NCBI GenBank assembly: GCA_030142905.1
Contig: JASJOG010000233.1
Location: forward strand, 184,501-248,500
From: Heliopora coerulea
Taxonomy: Eukaryota > Cnidaria > Anthozoa > Scleralcyonacea > Helioporidae
Length of the DNA stretch: 64,000 bases
Reading direction: 5' to 3'
Within the stretch, counting starts at the first letter, position 1. Each line of letters begins with the position of its first letter. The notes beneath the pieces are model-generated. The model had not been told where the DNA came from. It saw only the letters and a program-made list of their open reading frames with translations, and searched no databases. The position numbers were made by a program, and so were the translations under genes. Below, piece by piece: positions 21,445-33,217 of this stretch.

Positions 21445-22180
21445 ATTGGAGGCGAGTTTTTATCCAATTTAAGTGCACGAGATATCCTCGCAACAACTTT
21501 ACGCTATCCATGAGGATGGATGTGCAGTGTTTCAATTCTATTTCAGAATCTTAGACAGGGTATTATGAAACGATAACTTCATAATTAACCTACACTGCCG
21601 AAGTCAACTGAAAAATGTTGACTCGAGAGGGATTTGAACTCGCACTATCGGGATACCGGTCCGCCGCTCTACCTGTTGAGCTATCGACTCAACAGGGATT
21701 GGAGGCGAGTTTTTATCCAATTAAAGTTCACGAGATATTCTCGAGAGAACTTAACGCTATCCATGAGGATGGATGTGCTGTGTTTCAATTCTATTTCAGA
21801 ATCATATTCAGGGTATTATGAAACGATAACTTCACAATTAACCTACACTGCCGAAGTCAACTGAAAAATGTTGACTCGAGCGGGATTTGAACTCGCACCT
21901 TCGGGATACCGGTCCGCCGCTCTACCTGTTGAGCTATTGAGTCCAAAGGGATTGGAGGCGAGTTTTTATCCAATTTAAGTGCATGAGATATTCTCGAGAG
22001 AACTTAACGCTATCCATGAGGATGGATGTGCTGTGTTTCAATTCTATTTCAGAATCATATTCAGGGTATTATGAAACGATAACTTCACAATTAACCTACA
22101 CTCCCGAAGTCAACTGAAAAATGTTGACTCGAGCGGGATTTGAACTCGCACCTTCGGTATACCGGTCCGCCGCTCTACCT
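21445..22180 (-). repeat. 253-bp satellite block S20 (unit starts 21615, 21868, 22121)
   Basis: Two complete units and a head. Its unit order and CACTCCCGAAG spelling match S41, beginning a segment shared with 46.7 kb. Confidence 0.94.
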
Positions 22181-22835
22181 TTAGGTTAAGTTAGGGTTAG
22201 GGTTAGATTTAGGGTTAGGGTTAGGGTTAGGGTTAGGGTTAGGGTTAGGGTTAGGGAAAGTGTTAGTTTAGGGTTAGGGTTATGGTTAGGCTAAGGGTTT
22301 GGGTTAGGTTTAGGGTTAGGGTTAGGGTTACGGTTAGGATTAGGGTTAGGGTTAGGGTTAGGGTTAGGGTTAGGGTTAGAGTGATGGTTAGGGTTAGGGT
22401 TAGGATTAGGGTTAGGGTTAGGGTTAGGGTTAGGTTTAGGGTTAGTGTTAGTTTAGGGTTAGGGTTAGGGTTAGGGTAAGGGTTAGGGTTAGGGTTAGGG
22501 TTAGGGTTAGGGTTAAGGTTAGGATTAGGGTGAGGGTTAGGGTTAGGGTTAGGGTTGGGGTTAGGGTTAGGGTTAGGGTTAGGGTTAGGGGTTAGGGTTA
22601 GGGTTAGGGTTAGGGTAAGTGTAAGTTTAGGGTTAGGGTTATGGTTAGGGTAAGGGTTAGGGTTAGGTTTAGGGTTAGGGTTAGGGTTACGGTTAGGATT
22701 ATGGTTAGGGTTAGGGTTATAGTTAGGGTTACGGTTATTGTGATGGTTAGTGTTAGGGTTAGGGTTAGGGTTCGGGTGATGGTTAGGGTTAGGGTTAGGG
22801 TTAGGTTAGGGTTAGGGTTAGGGTTATGGTTAGGG
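22181..22835 (+). repeat. TTAGGG array T20 (family II)
   Basis: Counterpart of T41 with offset 25,063. Shared markers include GGGGTTAGGG, GGATTATGG, TTATAGTTAGG and GGGTTCGGGTGATGG. Ends before ATTAGAAACG. Confidence 0.95.
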
Positions 22836-23065
22836 ATTAGAAACGAGTTTTTATCCAATTTAAGTGCACGAGATATTCTCGCGACAACTTAACGCTATCC
22901 ATGAGGCTGGATGTGCAGTGTTTCAATTCTATTTCATAATCTTTCTCAGGGTATTATGAAACGATAACTTCACAAGTAACTTACACTGCCGAAGTCAACT
23001 GAAAAAGGTTGACTCGAGCGGGATTTGAAATAGAACCTTCGGTATACCGGTCCGCCGCTCTACCT
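22836..23065 (-). repeat. 253-bp satellite block S21 (unit start 23006)
   Basis: Single split unit with GAAATAGAACC in place of GAAATCGCACC, which destroys the T stem. Confidence 0.93.
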
Positions 23066-23952
23066 TTAGGTTAAGTTAGGGTTAGGGTTAGATTTAGGGT
23101 TAGGGTTAGGGTTAGGGTTAGGGTTAGCGTTAGGGTTAGGGTTAGGGAAAGTGTTAGTTTAGGGTTAGGGTTATGGTTAGGCTAAGGGTTTGGGTTAGGT
23201 TTAGGGTTAGGTTTAGGGTTACGGTTAGGATTAGGGTTAGGGTTTGGGTTAGTGTTAGTTTAGGGTTAGGGTTAGGGTTAGGGTAAGGGTTAGGGTTAGG
23301 GTTAGGGTTAGGGTTAGGGTTAAGGTTAGGATTAGGGTTAGGGTTAGGGTTAAGGTTAGGGTTAGGGTTAGGGTTAGTGTTAAGGTTAGGGTTAGGGTTA
23401 GGGTGATGGTTAGGGTTAGGGTTAGGATTAGGGTTAGGGTTTGGGTTAGGGTTAGGGTTAGGGTTAGTGTTAGTTTAGGGTTAGGGTTAGGTTTAGGGTA
23501 AGGGTTAGGGTTAGGGTTAGGGTTAGGGTTAGGGTTAAGGTTAGGATTAGGGTTAGGGTTAGGGTTAAGGTTAGGGTTAGGGTTAGGGTTAGGGTTAAGG
23601 TTAGGGTTAGGGTTAGGGTTAGGGTAAGTGTAAGTTTAGGGTTAGGGTTATGGTTAGGGTAAGGGTTAGGGTTAGGTTTAGGGTTAGGGTTAGGGTTACG
23701 GTTAGGATTTGGGTTAGGGTTAGGGTTATGGTTAGGGTTACGATTATTGTGATGGTTTGGGTTAGGGTTAGGGTTAGGGTTAGGGTTAGGGTTATGGTAA
23801 GGGTTAGGGTAAGGGTTAGGGTTAGGGTTAGAGTTAGGATTAGGGTTAGGATTAGGGTTAGGGTTAGTGTTAGGGTTAGGGTTAGGGTTAGGGTGATGGT
23901 TAGGGTTAGGGTTAGGGTTAGGTTAGGGTTAGGGTTAGGGTTATGGTTAGGG
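23066..23952 (+). repeat. TTAGGG array T21 (family II, longest array)
   Basis: About 887 bp, the longest array here. It contains two tandem copies of the interval from GTGTTAGTTTAGGG through TTAAGGTTAGG (about 23,250-23,390 and 23,465-23,620), so it was lengthened by internal duplication. Confidence 0.94.
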
Positions 23953-24939
23953 ATTAGAAGCGAGTTTTTATCCAATTTAAGTGCACGAGATATTCTCGCG
24001 ACAACTTAACGCTATCCATGAGGCTGGATGTGCAGTGTTTTAATTCTATTTCATAATCTTTTTCAGGGTATTATGAAACGATAACTTCACAAGTAACTTA
24101 CACTGCCGAAGTCAACTGAAAAAGGTTGACTCGAGCGGGATTTGAAATCGCACCTTCGGGATACCGTTCCGCCGCTCTACCTGTTAAGCTATCGAGTCCA
24201 CAGGGATTGGAGGCGAGTTTTTATCCAATTTAAGTGCACGAGATATTCTCGAGAGAACTTAACGCTATCCATGAGCATGGATGTGCAGTGTTTCAATTCT
24301 ATTTCAGAATCATCCTCAGGGTATTATGAAACGATAACTTCACAAGTAACTTACACTGCCGAAGTCAACTGAAAAAGGTTGACTCGAGCGGGATTTGAAA
24401 TCGCACCTTCGGGATACCGTTCCGCCGCTCTACCTGTTGAGCTATCGAGTCCACAGGGATTGGATGCGAGTTTTTATCCAATTTAAGTGCACGAGATATT
24501 CTCGAGAGAACTTAACGCTATCCATGAGGATGGATGTGCAGTGTTTCAATTCTATTTCAGAATCATCGTCAGGGTATTATGAAACGATAACTTCACAATT
24601 AACCTACACTGCCGAAGTCAACTTAAAAATGTTGACTCGATCGGGATTTGAAATCGCACTTTCGGGATACCGGCCAGCCGCTCTACCCGTTGAGCTATCG
24701 AGTCCACAGGGATTGGAGGCGAGTTTTTATCCAATTTAAGTGCAAGAGATTTCTCGAGATAACTTAACGCTATCCAAGAGGATGGATGTGCAGTGTTTCA
24801 ATTCTATTTCAGAATCATATTCAGGGTATTATGAAACGATAACTTCACAATTAACCTACACTGCCGAAGTCAACTGAAAAATGTGACTCGAGCGGGATTT
24901 GAACTCGCACCTTCGGGATACCGGTCCGCCTCACTACCT
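23953..24939 (-). repeat. 253-bp satellite block S22 (unit starts 24123, 24376, 24629, 24881)
   Basis: Three units and a head with two 1-bp losses: GAGATTTCTCG (shared with S45 and S48) and ATGTGACTCG at 24881, private. Same unit order as S45 and S48. Confidence 0.93.
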
Positions 24940-25472
24940 TTAGGTTAGGTTAATGTTAGGGTTAGGGTTAGATTTAGGGTTAGGGTTAAAGTTAGGGTTA
25001 GGGTTAAGGTTAGGGTTAGGGTTAGGGTTAAGGTTAGGGTTAGTGTTAGTTTAGGGTTAGGGTTAGGGTTAGGGTAAGGGTTAGGTTTAGGTTTAGGGTT
25101 AGTGTTATGTTTCGGGTTAGCGTGATGGTTAGGGTTATGGTTAGGGTTAGGGTTAGGGTTAGGGTTAGGGTTAGTGTTAGTTAAGGGTTAGGGTTATTGT
25201 TAGGGTAAGGGTTAGGGTTAGGTTTAGGGTTAGGGTTAGGGTTAGGGTAAGGGTTAGGGTTAGGATTAGGGTTAGGGTTATGGTTAGGGTTAGGGTTAGG
25301 ATTAGGTTAGGGTTAGGGTTAGTGTTAGTTTAGGGATAGGGTTAGGGTTAGGGTAAGGGTTAGGATTAGGTTTAGGGTTAAGGTTTGGGTTAGGGTTAGG
25401 GTTAGGATTAGGGTTAGGGTTAGGGTGATGGTTAGGGTTAGGGTTAGTGTTAGGTTAGGGTTGGGGTTAGGG
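24940..25472 (+). repeat. TTAGGG array T22 (family I)
   Basis: Has TTAAAGTTAGGG, TTTCGGGTTAGCG, TTAGTTAAGGG and TTAAGGTTTGGG. Counterpart of T45 (left part) and T48. Confidence 0.95.
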
Positions 25473-26713
25473 ATTGGAGGCGAGTTTTTATCCAATTTAA
25501 GTGCACGAGATATCCTCGCGACAACTTAAGCTATCCATGAGGATGGATGTACAGTGTTTCAATTCTTTTTCAGAATCTTAGTCAGGGTATTATGAAACGA
25601 TAACTTCACAATTAACCTACACTGCCGAAGTCAACTGAAAAATGTTGACTCGAGAGGGATTTGAACTCGCACTATCGGGATACCGGTCCGCCGCTCAACC
25701 TGTTGAGCTATCGAGTCAACAGGGATTGGAGGCGAGTTTTTATCCAATTTAAGTTCACGAGATATTCTCGCGACAACTTAGCGCTATCCATGAGAATGGA
25801 TGTGCAGTGTTTCAATTCTATTTCAGAATCTTCCTCAGGGTATTATGAAACGATAACTTCACAATTAACCTACACTGCCGAAGTCAACTGAAAAATGTTG
25901 ACTCGAGCGGGATTTGAACTCGCACCTTCGGGATACCGGTCCGCCGCTCTACCTGTTTAGCTATCAAGCCCACAGGGATTGGATGCGAGTTTTTATCGAA
26001 TTTAAGTGCACGAGATATTCTCGCGACAACTTAACGCAATCCATGAGGATGGATGTGCAGTGTTTCAATTCTTTTTCAGAATCTTAGTCAGGGTATTATG
26101 AAACGATAACTTCACAATTAACCTACACTGCCGAAGTCAACTGAAAAATGTTGACTCGAGAGGGATTTCAACTCGCACCTTCGGGATATTGGTCCGCCGA
26201 TCTACCTGTTGAGCTATCAAGCCCACAGGGATTGGATGCGAGTTTTTATCGAATTTAAGTGCACGAGATATTCTCGCGACAACTTAACGCTATCCATGAG
26301 GATGGATGTGCAGTGTTTCAATTCTATTTCAGAATCATCCTCAGGGTATTATGAAACGATAACTTCACAATTAACCTACACTGCCGAAGTCAACTGAAAA
26401 ATGTTGACTCGAGCGGGATTTGAACTCGCAAATTCGGGATACCGGTCCGCCGCTCTACCTGTTGAGCTATCGAGTCCACAGGGTTTGGAGGCGAGTTTTT
26501 ATCCTATTTAAGTGCAAGAGATATTCTCGAGAGAACTTAACGCTATCCATGAGGATGGATGTGCAGTGTTTCAATTCTATTTCAGAATCATATTCAGGGT
26601 ATTATGAAACGATAACTTCACAATTAACGTACACTGCCGAAGTCAACTGAAAAATGTTGACTCGAGCGGTATTTGAACTCGCACCTTCGGGATACTGTTC
26701 CGCCGCTCTACCT
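25473..26713 (-). repeat. 253-bp satellite block S23 (unit starts 25642, 25895, 26148, 26401, 26654)
   Basis: Four complete units and a head. The tail lacks one base (ACTTAAGCTATCC). Unit 25895 has CCTGTTTAGC and TCAAGCCC. Counterpart of S49. Confidence 0.93.
26405..26476 (-). tRNA. tRNA-like element (AAATTCGGG subtype)
   Basis: Perfect 7-bp acceptor, D stem, A box and B box as in the consensus. The variable region reads ATTT instead of AGGT. The base before the 5' end is G (GTCCACA on +), so the acceptor is not extended beyond 7 bp. T5 terminator at 26397-26401. Confidence 0.55.
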
Positions 26714-26884
26714 TTAGGTTAGGTTAATGTTAGGGTTAGGGTTAGATTTAGGGTTAGGGTTAAAGTTAGGGTTAGGATTAGGGTTAGGGTTAGGGTTAGG
26801 GTTAGGGTGATGGTTAGGGTTAGGGTTAGTGTTAGGTTAGGGTTAGGGTTTGGGTTAGGGTTAGGGTTATGGTTAGGGTTAGGG
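26714..26884 (+). repeat. TTAGGG array T23 (family I, short)
   Basis: TTAAAGTTAGGG variant near the start, GGGTTTGGG and GGTTATGG near the end. Confidence 0.95.
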
Positions 26885-27367
26885 ATTGGAGGCGAGTTTT
26901 TATCCAATTTAAGTGCACGAGATATCCTCGCGACAACTTAACGCTATCGATGAGGATGGATGTGCAGTGTTTCAATTCTATTTCAGAATCTTAGTCAGGG
27001 TATTATGAAACGATAACTTCACAATTAACCTACACTGCCGAAGTCAACTGAAAAATATTGACTCGAGCGGGATTTCAACTCGCACTATCCGAATACCGGT
27101 GCGCCGCTCTACCTGTTGAGCTATCGACTCAACAGGGATTGGAGGCGAGTTTTTATCCAATTAAAGTGCACGAGATATTCTCGCGACAACTTAACGCTAT
27201 CCATGAGGATGGATGTGCAGTGTTTCAATTCTATTTCAGAATCATATTCAGGGTATTATGAAACGATAACTTCACAATTAACCTACACTTCCGAAGTCAA
27301 CTGAAAAATGTTGACTCGAGCGGGATTTGAACTCGCACCTTTGGGATACCGGTCCGCCGCTCTACCT
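26885..27367 (-). repeat. 253-bp satellite block S24 (unit starts 27055, 27308)
   Basis: One complete unit and a head. Unit 27055 starts AATATTGACTCG and has TCCGAATACC and GGTGCGCCG. Confidence 0.93.
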
Positions 27368-27914
27368 TTTGGTTAGGTTAATGTTAGGGTTAGGGTTAGA
27401 TTTAGGGTTAGGGTTAGGGTTAGGGTGATGGTTTGGGTTATGGTTAGGGTTAGGGTTAGGGTTACGGTTAGGGTTGGTGTTAGTTTAGGGTTAGGGTTAG
27501 GGTTAGGGTAAGGGTTAGGGTTAGGGTTAGGGTTAGGGTTAGGGTTAGGGTAAAGGTTAGGGTTAGGGTTAGGGTTAGGGTTAGGGTTAGGTTTAGGTAT
27601 AGGGTTAGGGTTAGGGTTAGGGTTAGGGTTAGGATTCGCGTTAGGGTTAGGGTTAGGGTTAGGGTTAGGATGAATGTTAGGGTTATGGTTAGGGTTAGGG
27701 TTGGGGTTAGGGTTAGGGTTAGTGTTAGTTTAGGGATAAGGTTAGGGTTAGGGTAAGGGTTAGGATTAGGTGTAGGGTTAGGGTTTGGGTTAGGGTTAGG
27801 GTTAGTATTAGGGTTAGGGTTAGGGTTAGGTTTAGGGTTAGGGTTAGGGTGATGATTAGGGTTAGGGTTAGTGTTAGGTTAGGGTTAGAGTTAGGGTTAG
27901 GGTTAGGGTTAGGG
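27368..27914 (+). repeat. TTAGGG array T24 (family I variant)
   Basis: Left junction TTTTGGTTAGG as in T14. The right part has the GGATGAATG, GGTGTAGGG and TGATGATTAGG barcode of T12 and T36, so it joins two array types. Confidence 0.94.
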
Positions 27915-28650
27915 ATTGGAAGCGAGTTTTTATCCAATTTAAGTGCACGAGATATTCTCGCGACAACTTAACGCTATCCATGAGAATGGATGTGCAGTGT
28001 TTCAATTCTATTTCAGAATCTTCCTCATGGTATTATGAAACGATAACTTCTCAATTAACCTACACTGCCGAAGTCAACTGAAAAATGTTGACTCGAGCGG
28101 GATTTCAACTCGCACCTTCGTGATATTGGTCCGCCGATCTACCTGTTGAGCTATCAAGCCCACAGGGATTGGATGCGAGTTTTTATCGAATTTAAGTGCA
28201 CGAGATATTCTCGCGACAACTTAACGCTATCCATGAGGATGGATGTGCAGTGTTTCAATTCTATTTCAGAATCATCCTCAGGGTATTATGAAACGATAAC
28301 TTCACAATTAACCTACACTGCCGAAGTCAACTGAAAAATGTTGACTCGAGCGGGATTTGAACTCGCAAATTCGGGATACCGGTCCGCCGCTCTACCTGTT
28401 GAGCTATCGAGTCCACAGGGATTGGAGGCGAGTTTTTATCCTATTTAAGTGCAAGAGATATTCTCGAGAGAACTTAACGCTATCCATGAGGATGGATGTG
28501 CAGTGTTTCAATTCTATTTCAGAATCATATTCAGGGTATTATGAAACGATAACTTCACAATTAACGTACACTGCCGAAGTCAACTGAAAAATGTTGACTC
28601 GAGCGGGATTTGAACTCGCACCTTCGGGATACCGTCCCGCCGCTCTACCT
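27915..28650 (-). repeat. 253-bp satellite block S25 (unit starts 28085, 28338, 28591)
   Basis: Two complete units and a head. Unit 28085 is the TCAAGCCC subtype with CGTGATATTGG. Confidence 0.93.
28342..28413 (-). tRNA. tRNA-like element (AAATTCGGG subtype)
   Basis: Same stems and boxes as the copy at 26405-26476, with T5 terminator at 28334-28338. Nominal anticodon GGT with C33. Confidence 0.55.
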
Positions 28651-28798
28651 TTAGGTTAGGTTAATGTTAGGGTTAGGGTTAGGATTAGGGTTAGGGTTAG
28701 GGTTAGGGTTAGGATTAGGGTTATGGTTAGGGTTAGGGTTAGGGTTAGGGTGATGGTTAGGGTTAGGGTTAGTGTTAGGGTTAGGGTTAGGGTTAGGG
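28651..28798 (+). repeat. TTAGGG array T25 (family I, short)
   Basis: Lacks the TTAGATTTAGGG found at the start of almost all other arrays and reads TTAGGATTAGGG there. Confidence 0.95.
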
Positions 28799-29281
28799 AT
28801 TGGAGGCGAGTTTTTATCCAATTTAAGTGCACGAGATATCCTCGCGACAACTTAACGCTATCCATGAGGATGGATGGGCAGTGTTTCAATTCTATTTCAG
28901 AATCATCCTCAGGGTATTATGAAACGATAACTTCACAATTAACCTACACTGCCGAAGTCAACTGAAAAATGTTGACTCGAGAGAGATTTGAACTCGCACT
29001 ATCGGAATACCGGTCCGCCGCTCTACCTGTTGAGCTATCGAGTCAACAGGGATTGGAGGCGAGATTTTATCCAATTAAAGTGCACGAGATATTCTCGCGA
29101 CAACTTAACGCTATCCATGAGGATGGATGTGCAGTGTTTCAATTCTATTTCAGAATCATATTTAGGGTATTATGAAACGATAACTTCACAATTAACCTAC
29201 ACTTCCGAAGTCAACTGAAAAATGTTGACTCGAGCGAGATTTGAACTCGCACCTTCGGGATTCCGGTCCGCCGCTCTACCT
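28799..29281 (-). repeat. 253-bp satellite block S26 (unit starts 28969, 29222)
   Basis: One complete unit and a head. GAGAGAGATT, GGCGAGATTTTATCC and CATATTTAGGG are private variants. Confidence 0.93.
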
Positions 29282-29464
29282 TTAGGTTAGGTTAATGTTA
29301 GTGTTAGGGTTAGATTTAGGGTTAGGGTTAGGGTTACGGTGATGGTTTGGTTTATGGTTAGGGTTAGGGTTAGGGTTAGGGTTAGGGTTAGTGTTAGTTT
29401 AGGGTTAGGGTTAGGGTTAGGGTAAGGGTTAGGGTTAGGGTTAGGGTTAGGGTTAGGGTTAGGG

Positions 29465-29505
<41 letters not shown>

Positions 29506-29507
29506 GG
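29282..29507 (+). repeat. TTAGGG array T26 (family I)
   Basis: Short array with GGTGATGGTTTGGTTTATGG, as in T14, and one 7-base GGTTTAGGG interruption. Confidence 0.95.
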
Positions 29508-30243
29508 ATTGGAGGCGAGTTTTTATTCAATTTAAGTGCACGAGATATTCTCGCGACAACTTAACGCTATCCATGAGGATGGATGTGCAGTGTTTCAATT
29601 CTATTTCAGAATCTTCCAATGGGTGTAATGAAACGATAATTTCACAATTAACCTACACTGCCGAAGTCAACTGAAAAATGTTGACTCGATCGGGATTTGA
29701 ACTCGCACCTTCGGGATACCGGTCCGCCGCTCTACTTGTTGAGGTATCGAGTCCACATTGATTGAAGGCGAGTTTTTATCCAATTTAAGTGCACGAGATA
29801 TTCTCGCGACAACTTAACGCTATCCATGAGGAAGGATGTGCAGTGTTTCAATTCTGTTTCAGTAACTTCCTTAGGGTATTATGAAACGATAACTTCACAA
29901 TTAACCTACACTGCCGAAGTCAACAGGAATATGTTGACTGGAGCGGGATTTCAACCCGCACCTTCGGGATACCGATCCGCCGCTCTACCTGTTGAGCTAT
30001 CGAGTCCACAGGGATTGGAGGCGAGTTTTTATCCAATTTAAGTGCACGAGATATTTTCGCGACAACTTAATGCAATCCATGAGGATGGATGTGCCGTGTT
30101 TAAATTCAATTTCAGAATCATAATCAGGGTATTATGTAACGATAATTACACAATTAACCTACACTGCCGAAATCTACTTTAAAATGTTGACTCGAGCGGG
30201 ATTTGAACTCGCACCTTCGGGATACCAGTCCGCCGCTCTACCT
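29508..30243 (-). repeat. 253-bp satellite block S27, most diverged units (starts 29678, 29931, 30184)
   Basis: Two complete units and a head with many private changes: CCAATGGGTGTAATG, CATTGATTGAAGG, GAGGAAGGATG, CAACAGGAATATG, TTGACTGGAGCGG, TTTAAATTCAATTTC, TATGTAACGATAATTACAC and GAAATCTACTTTAAAATG. No other block departs so far from the rest. It may be an older copy that escaped recent homogenisation. Confidence 0.92.
29935..30006 (-). tRNA. Diverged tRNA-like element with perfect T stem
   Basis: Here the T stem is GCGGG/CCCGC, five perfect pairs, where almost all other copies have an A-C mismatch. However the T loop is TTGAAAT (C56 lost, B box damaged) and the 3' acceptor strand is TCCAGTC, mispairing with GACTCGA. 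A box intact (TAGCTCAACAGG). No T5 follows because the spacer reads ATATTCCTG. Confidence 0.45.
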
Positions 30244-30699
30244 TTAGGTTAGGTTAGGGTTAGGTTAGGGTTAGGGTTAGGGTTAGGGTTAGGGTTAGGG
30301 TTAGGGTTAGTGTTAGGGTTAGGGTTAGGGTTAGGGTTAGGGTTATGGTTAGGGTTAAGGTTAGGGTTAGGGTTAGGGTTAGGGTAAGTGTAAGTTTAGG
30401 GTTAGGGTTATGGTTAGGGTAAGGGTTAGGGTTAGGTTTAGGGTTAGGGTTAGGGTTACGATTAGGATTTGGGTTAGGGTTAGGGTTATGGTTAGGGTTA
30501 CGGTTATTGTGATGGTAGGGTTAGGGTTAGGGTTAGGGTTAGGGTTAGGGTAAGGGTTAGGGTTAAGGTTAGGGTTAGGGTTAGAGTTAGGATTAGGGTT
30601 AGGGTTAGGGTTAGGGTTAGTGTTAGGGTTAGGGTTAGGGTTAGGGTGATGGTTAGGGTTAGGGTTAGGTTAGGGTTAGGGTTAGGGTTATGGTTAGGG
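30244..30699 (+). repeat. TTAGGG array T27 (hybrid)
   Basis: Left junction TTAGGTTAGGTTAGGG without TTAATG, a spelling seen nowhere else here. The right part is family II and matches T4. Confidence 0.94.
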
Positions 30700-31941
30700 A
30701 TTAGAAGCGAGTTTTTATCCAATTTAAGTGCACGAGATATTCTCGCGACAACTTAACGCTATCCATGAGGCTGGATGTGCAGTGTTTCAATTCTATTTCA
30801 TAATCTTTTTCAGGGTATTATGAAACGATAACTTCACAAGTAACTTACACTGCCGAAGTCAACTGAAAAAGGTTGACTCGAGCGGGATTTGAAATCGCAC
30901 CTTCGGGATACCGTTCCGCCGCTCTACCTGTTAAGCTATCGAGTCCACAGGGATTGGAGGCGAGTTTTTATCCAATTTAAGTGCACGAGATATTCTCGAG
31001 AGAACTTAACGCTATCCATGAGCATGGATGTGCAGTGTTTCAATTCTATTTCAGAATCATCCTCAGGGTATTATGAAACGATAACTTCACAAGTAACTTA
31101 CACTGCCGAAGTCAACTGAAAAAGGTTGACTCGAGCGGGATTTGAAATCGCACCTTCGGTATACCGTTCCGCCGCTCTACCTGTTGAGCTATCGAGTCCA
31201 CAGGGATTGGATGCGAGTTTTTATCCAATTTAAGTGCACGAGATATTCTCGAGAGAACTTAACGCTATCCATGAGGATGGATGTGCAGTGTTTCAATTCT
31301 ATTTCAGAATCATCGTCAGGGTATTATGAAACGATAACTTCACAATTAACCTACACTGCCGAAGTCAACTTAAAAATGTTGACTCGATCGGGATTTGAAA
31401 TCGCACTTTCGGGATACCGGCCAGCCGATCTACCCGTTGAGCTATCGAGTCCACAGGGATTGGAGGCGAGTTTTTATCCAATTTAAGTGCACGAGATATT
31501 CTCGAGAGAACTTAACGCTATCCATGAGGATGGATCTACAGTGTTTCAATTCTATTTCTGAATCTTCCTCAGGGTATTATGAAACGATAATTTCACAATT
31601 AACCTACACTGCCGAAGTCAACTGAAAAATGTTGATTCGAGCGGGATTTGAACTCGCACCTTCGGGATACCGGTCCGCCGCTCTACCTGTTGAGCTATCG
31701 CGTCCACAGGGATTGGAGGCGAGTTTTTATCCAATTTAAGTGCAAGAGATATTCTCGAGAGAACTTAACGCTATCCAAGAGGATGGATGTGCAGTGTTTC
31801 AATTCTATTTCAGAATCATATTCAGGGTATTATGAAACGATAACTTCACAATTAACGTACACTGCCGAAGTCAACTGAAAAATGTTGACTCGAGTGGGAT
31901 TTGAACTCGCACCTTCGGGATACCGGTTCGCCGCACTACCT
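30700..31941 (-). repeat. 253-bp satellite block S28 (unit starts 30870, 31123, 31376, 31629, 31882)
   Basis: Counterpart of S5 with offset 26,649 and no 2-bp insertion. Four complete units and a head. Confidence 0.94.
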
Positions 31942-32564
31942 TTAGGTTAGGTTAATGTTAGGGTTAGGGTTAGATTTAGGGTTAGGGTTAAAGTTAGGGT
32001 TAGGATTAGGGTTAGGGTTAGGGTTAGGGTTAGGGTTAAGGTTAGGGTTACGGTTAGGGTTAAGGTTAGGGTTAGTGTTAGTTTAGGGTTAGGGTTAGGA
32101 TTAGGGTAAGGGTTAGGTTTAGGTTTAGGGTTAGTGTTATGTTTCGGGTTAGCGTGATGGTTAGGGTTATGGTTAGGGTTAGGGTTAGGGTTAGGGTTAG
32201 TGTTAGTTTAGGGTTAGGGTTATTGTTAGGGTAAGGGTTAGGGTTAGGTTTAGGGTTAGGGTTATGGTTAGGGTAAGGGTTAGGGTTAGGATTAGGGTAA
32301 GGGTTATGGTTAGGGTTAGGGTTAGGGTTAGGTTAGGGTTAGGGTTAGTGTTAGTTTAGGGATAGGGTTAGGGTTAGGGTAAGGGTTAGGATTAGGTTTA
32401 GGTTTAGGGTTAAGGTTTGGGTTAGGGTTAGGGTTAGGATTAGGGTTAGGGTTAGGGTTAGGGTTAGGGTTAGGGTTAGGGTGATGGTTTGGGTTAGGGT
32501 TAGTGTTAGGTTAGGGTTAGGGTTAGGGTTAGGGTTAGGGTTAGGGTTAGGGTTAGGGTTAGGG
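31942..32564 (+). repeat. TTAGGG array T28 (family I)
   Basis: Counterpart of T5, with an added TTAAAGTTAGGG-GGATTAGGG segment near the start and a longer terminal run. Confidence 0.95.
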
Positions 32565-33046
32565 ATTGGAGGCGAGTTTTTATCCAATTAAAGTGCACGA
32601 GATATCCTCGCGACAACTTAACGCTATCCATGAGGATGGATGTGCAGTGTTTCAATTCTATTTCAGAATCTTAGTCAGGGTATTATGAAACGATAACTTC
32701 ACAATTAACCTACACTGCCGAAGTCAACTTAAAAATGTTGACTCGATCGGGATTTGAAATCGCACTTTCGGGATACCGGCCAGCCGCTCTACCCGTTGAG
32801 CTATCGAGTCCACAGGGATTGGAGGCGAGTTTTTATCCAATTTAAGTGCACGAGATATTCTCGAGAGAACTTAACGCTATCCATGAGGATGGATGTGCAG
32901 TGTTCAATTCTATTTCAGAATCATATTCAGGGTATTATGAAACGATAACTTCACAATTAACGTACACTTCCGAAGTCAATTGAAAAATGTTGACTCGAGC
33001 GGGATTTGAACTCGCACCTTCGGGATACCGTTCCGCCGCTCTACCT
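32565..33046 (-). repeat. 253-bp satellite block S29 (unit starts 32735, 32987)
   Basis: One complete unit of 252 bp (one T lost in GTGTTCAATTC) and a head. The unit begins like 6056 and ends like 6562 of S6, indicating a two-unit contraction or expansion between the copies. Confidence 0.93.
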
Positions 33047-33217
33047 TTAGGTTAGGTTAATGTTAGGGTTAGGGTTAGATTTAGGGTTAGGGTTAGGGTT
33101 AGGGTTAGGATTAGGGTTAGGATTAGGGTTAGGGTTAGGGTTAAGGTTAGGGTGATGGTTAGGGTTAGGGTTATTGTTAGGTTAGGGTTAGGGTTAGGGT
33201 TAGGGTTAGGGTTAGGG
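33047..33217 (+). repeat. TTAGGG array T29 (family I, short)
   Basis: Counterpart of T6, with GGATTAGGGTTAGGATTAGG and TTATTGTTAGG. Confidence 0.95.
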
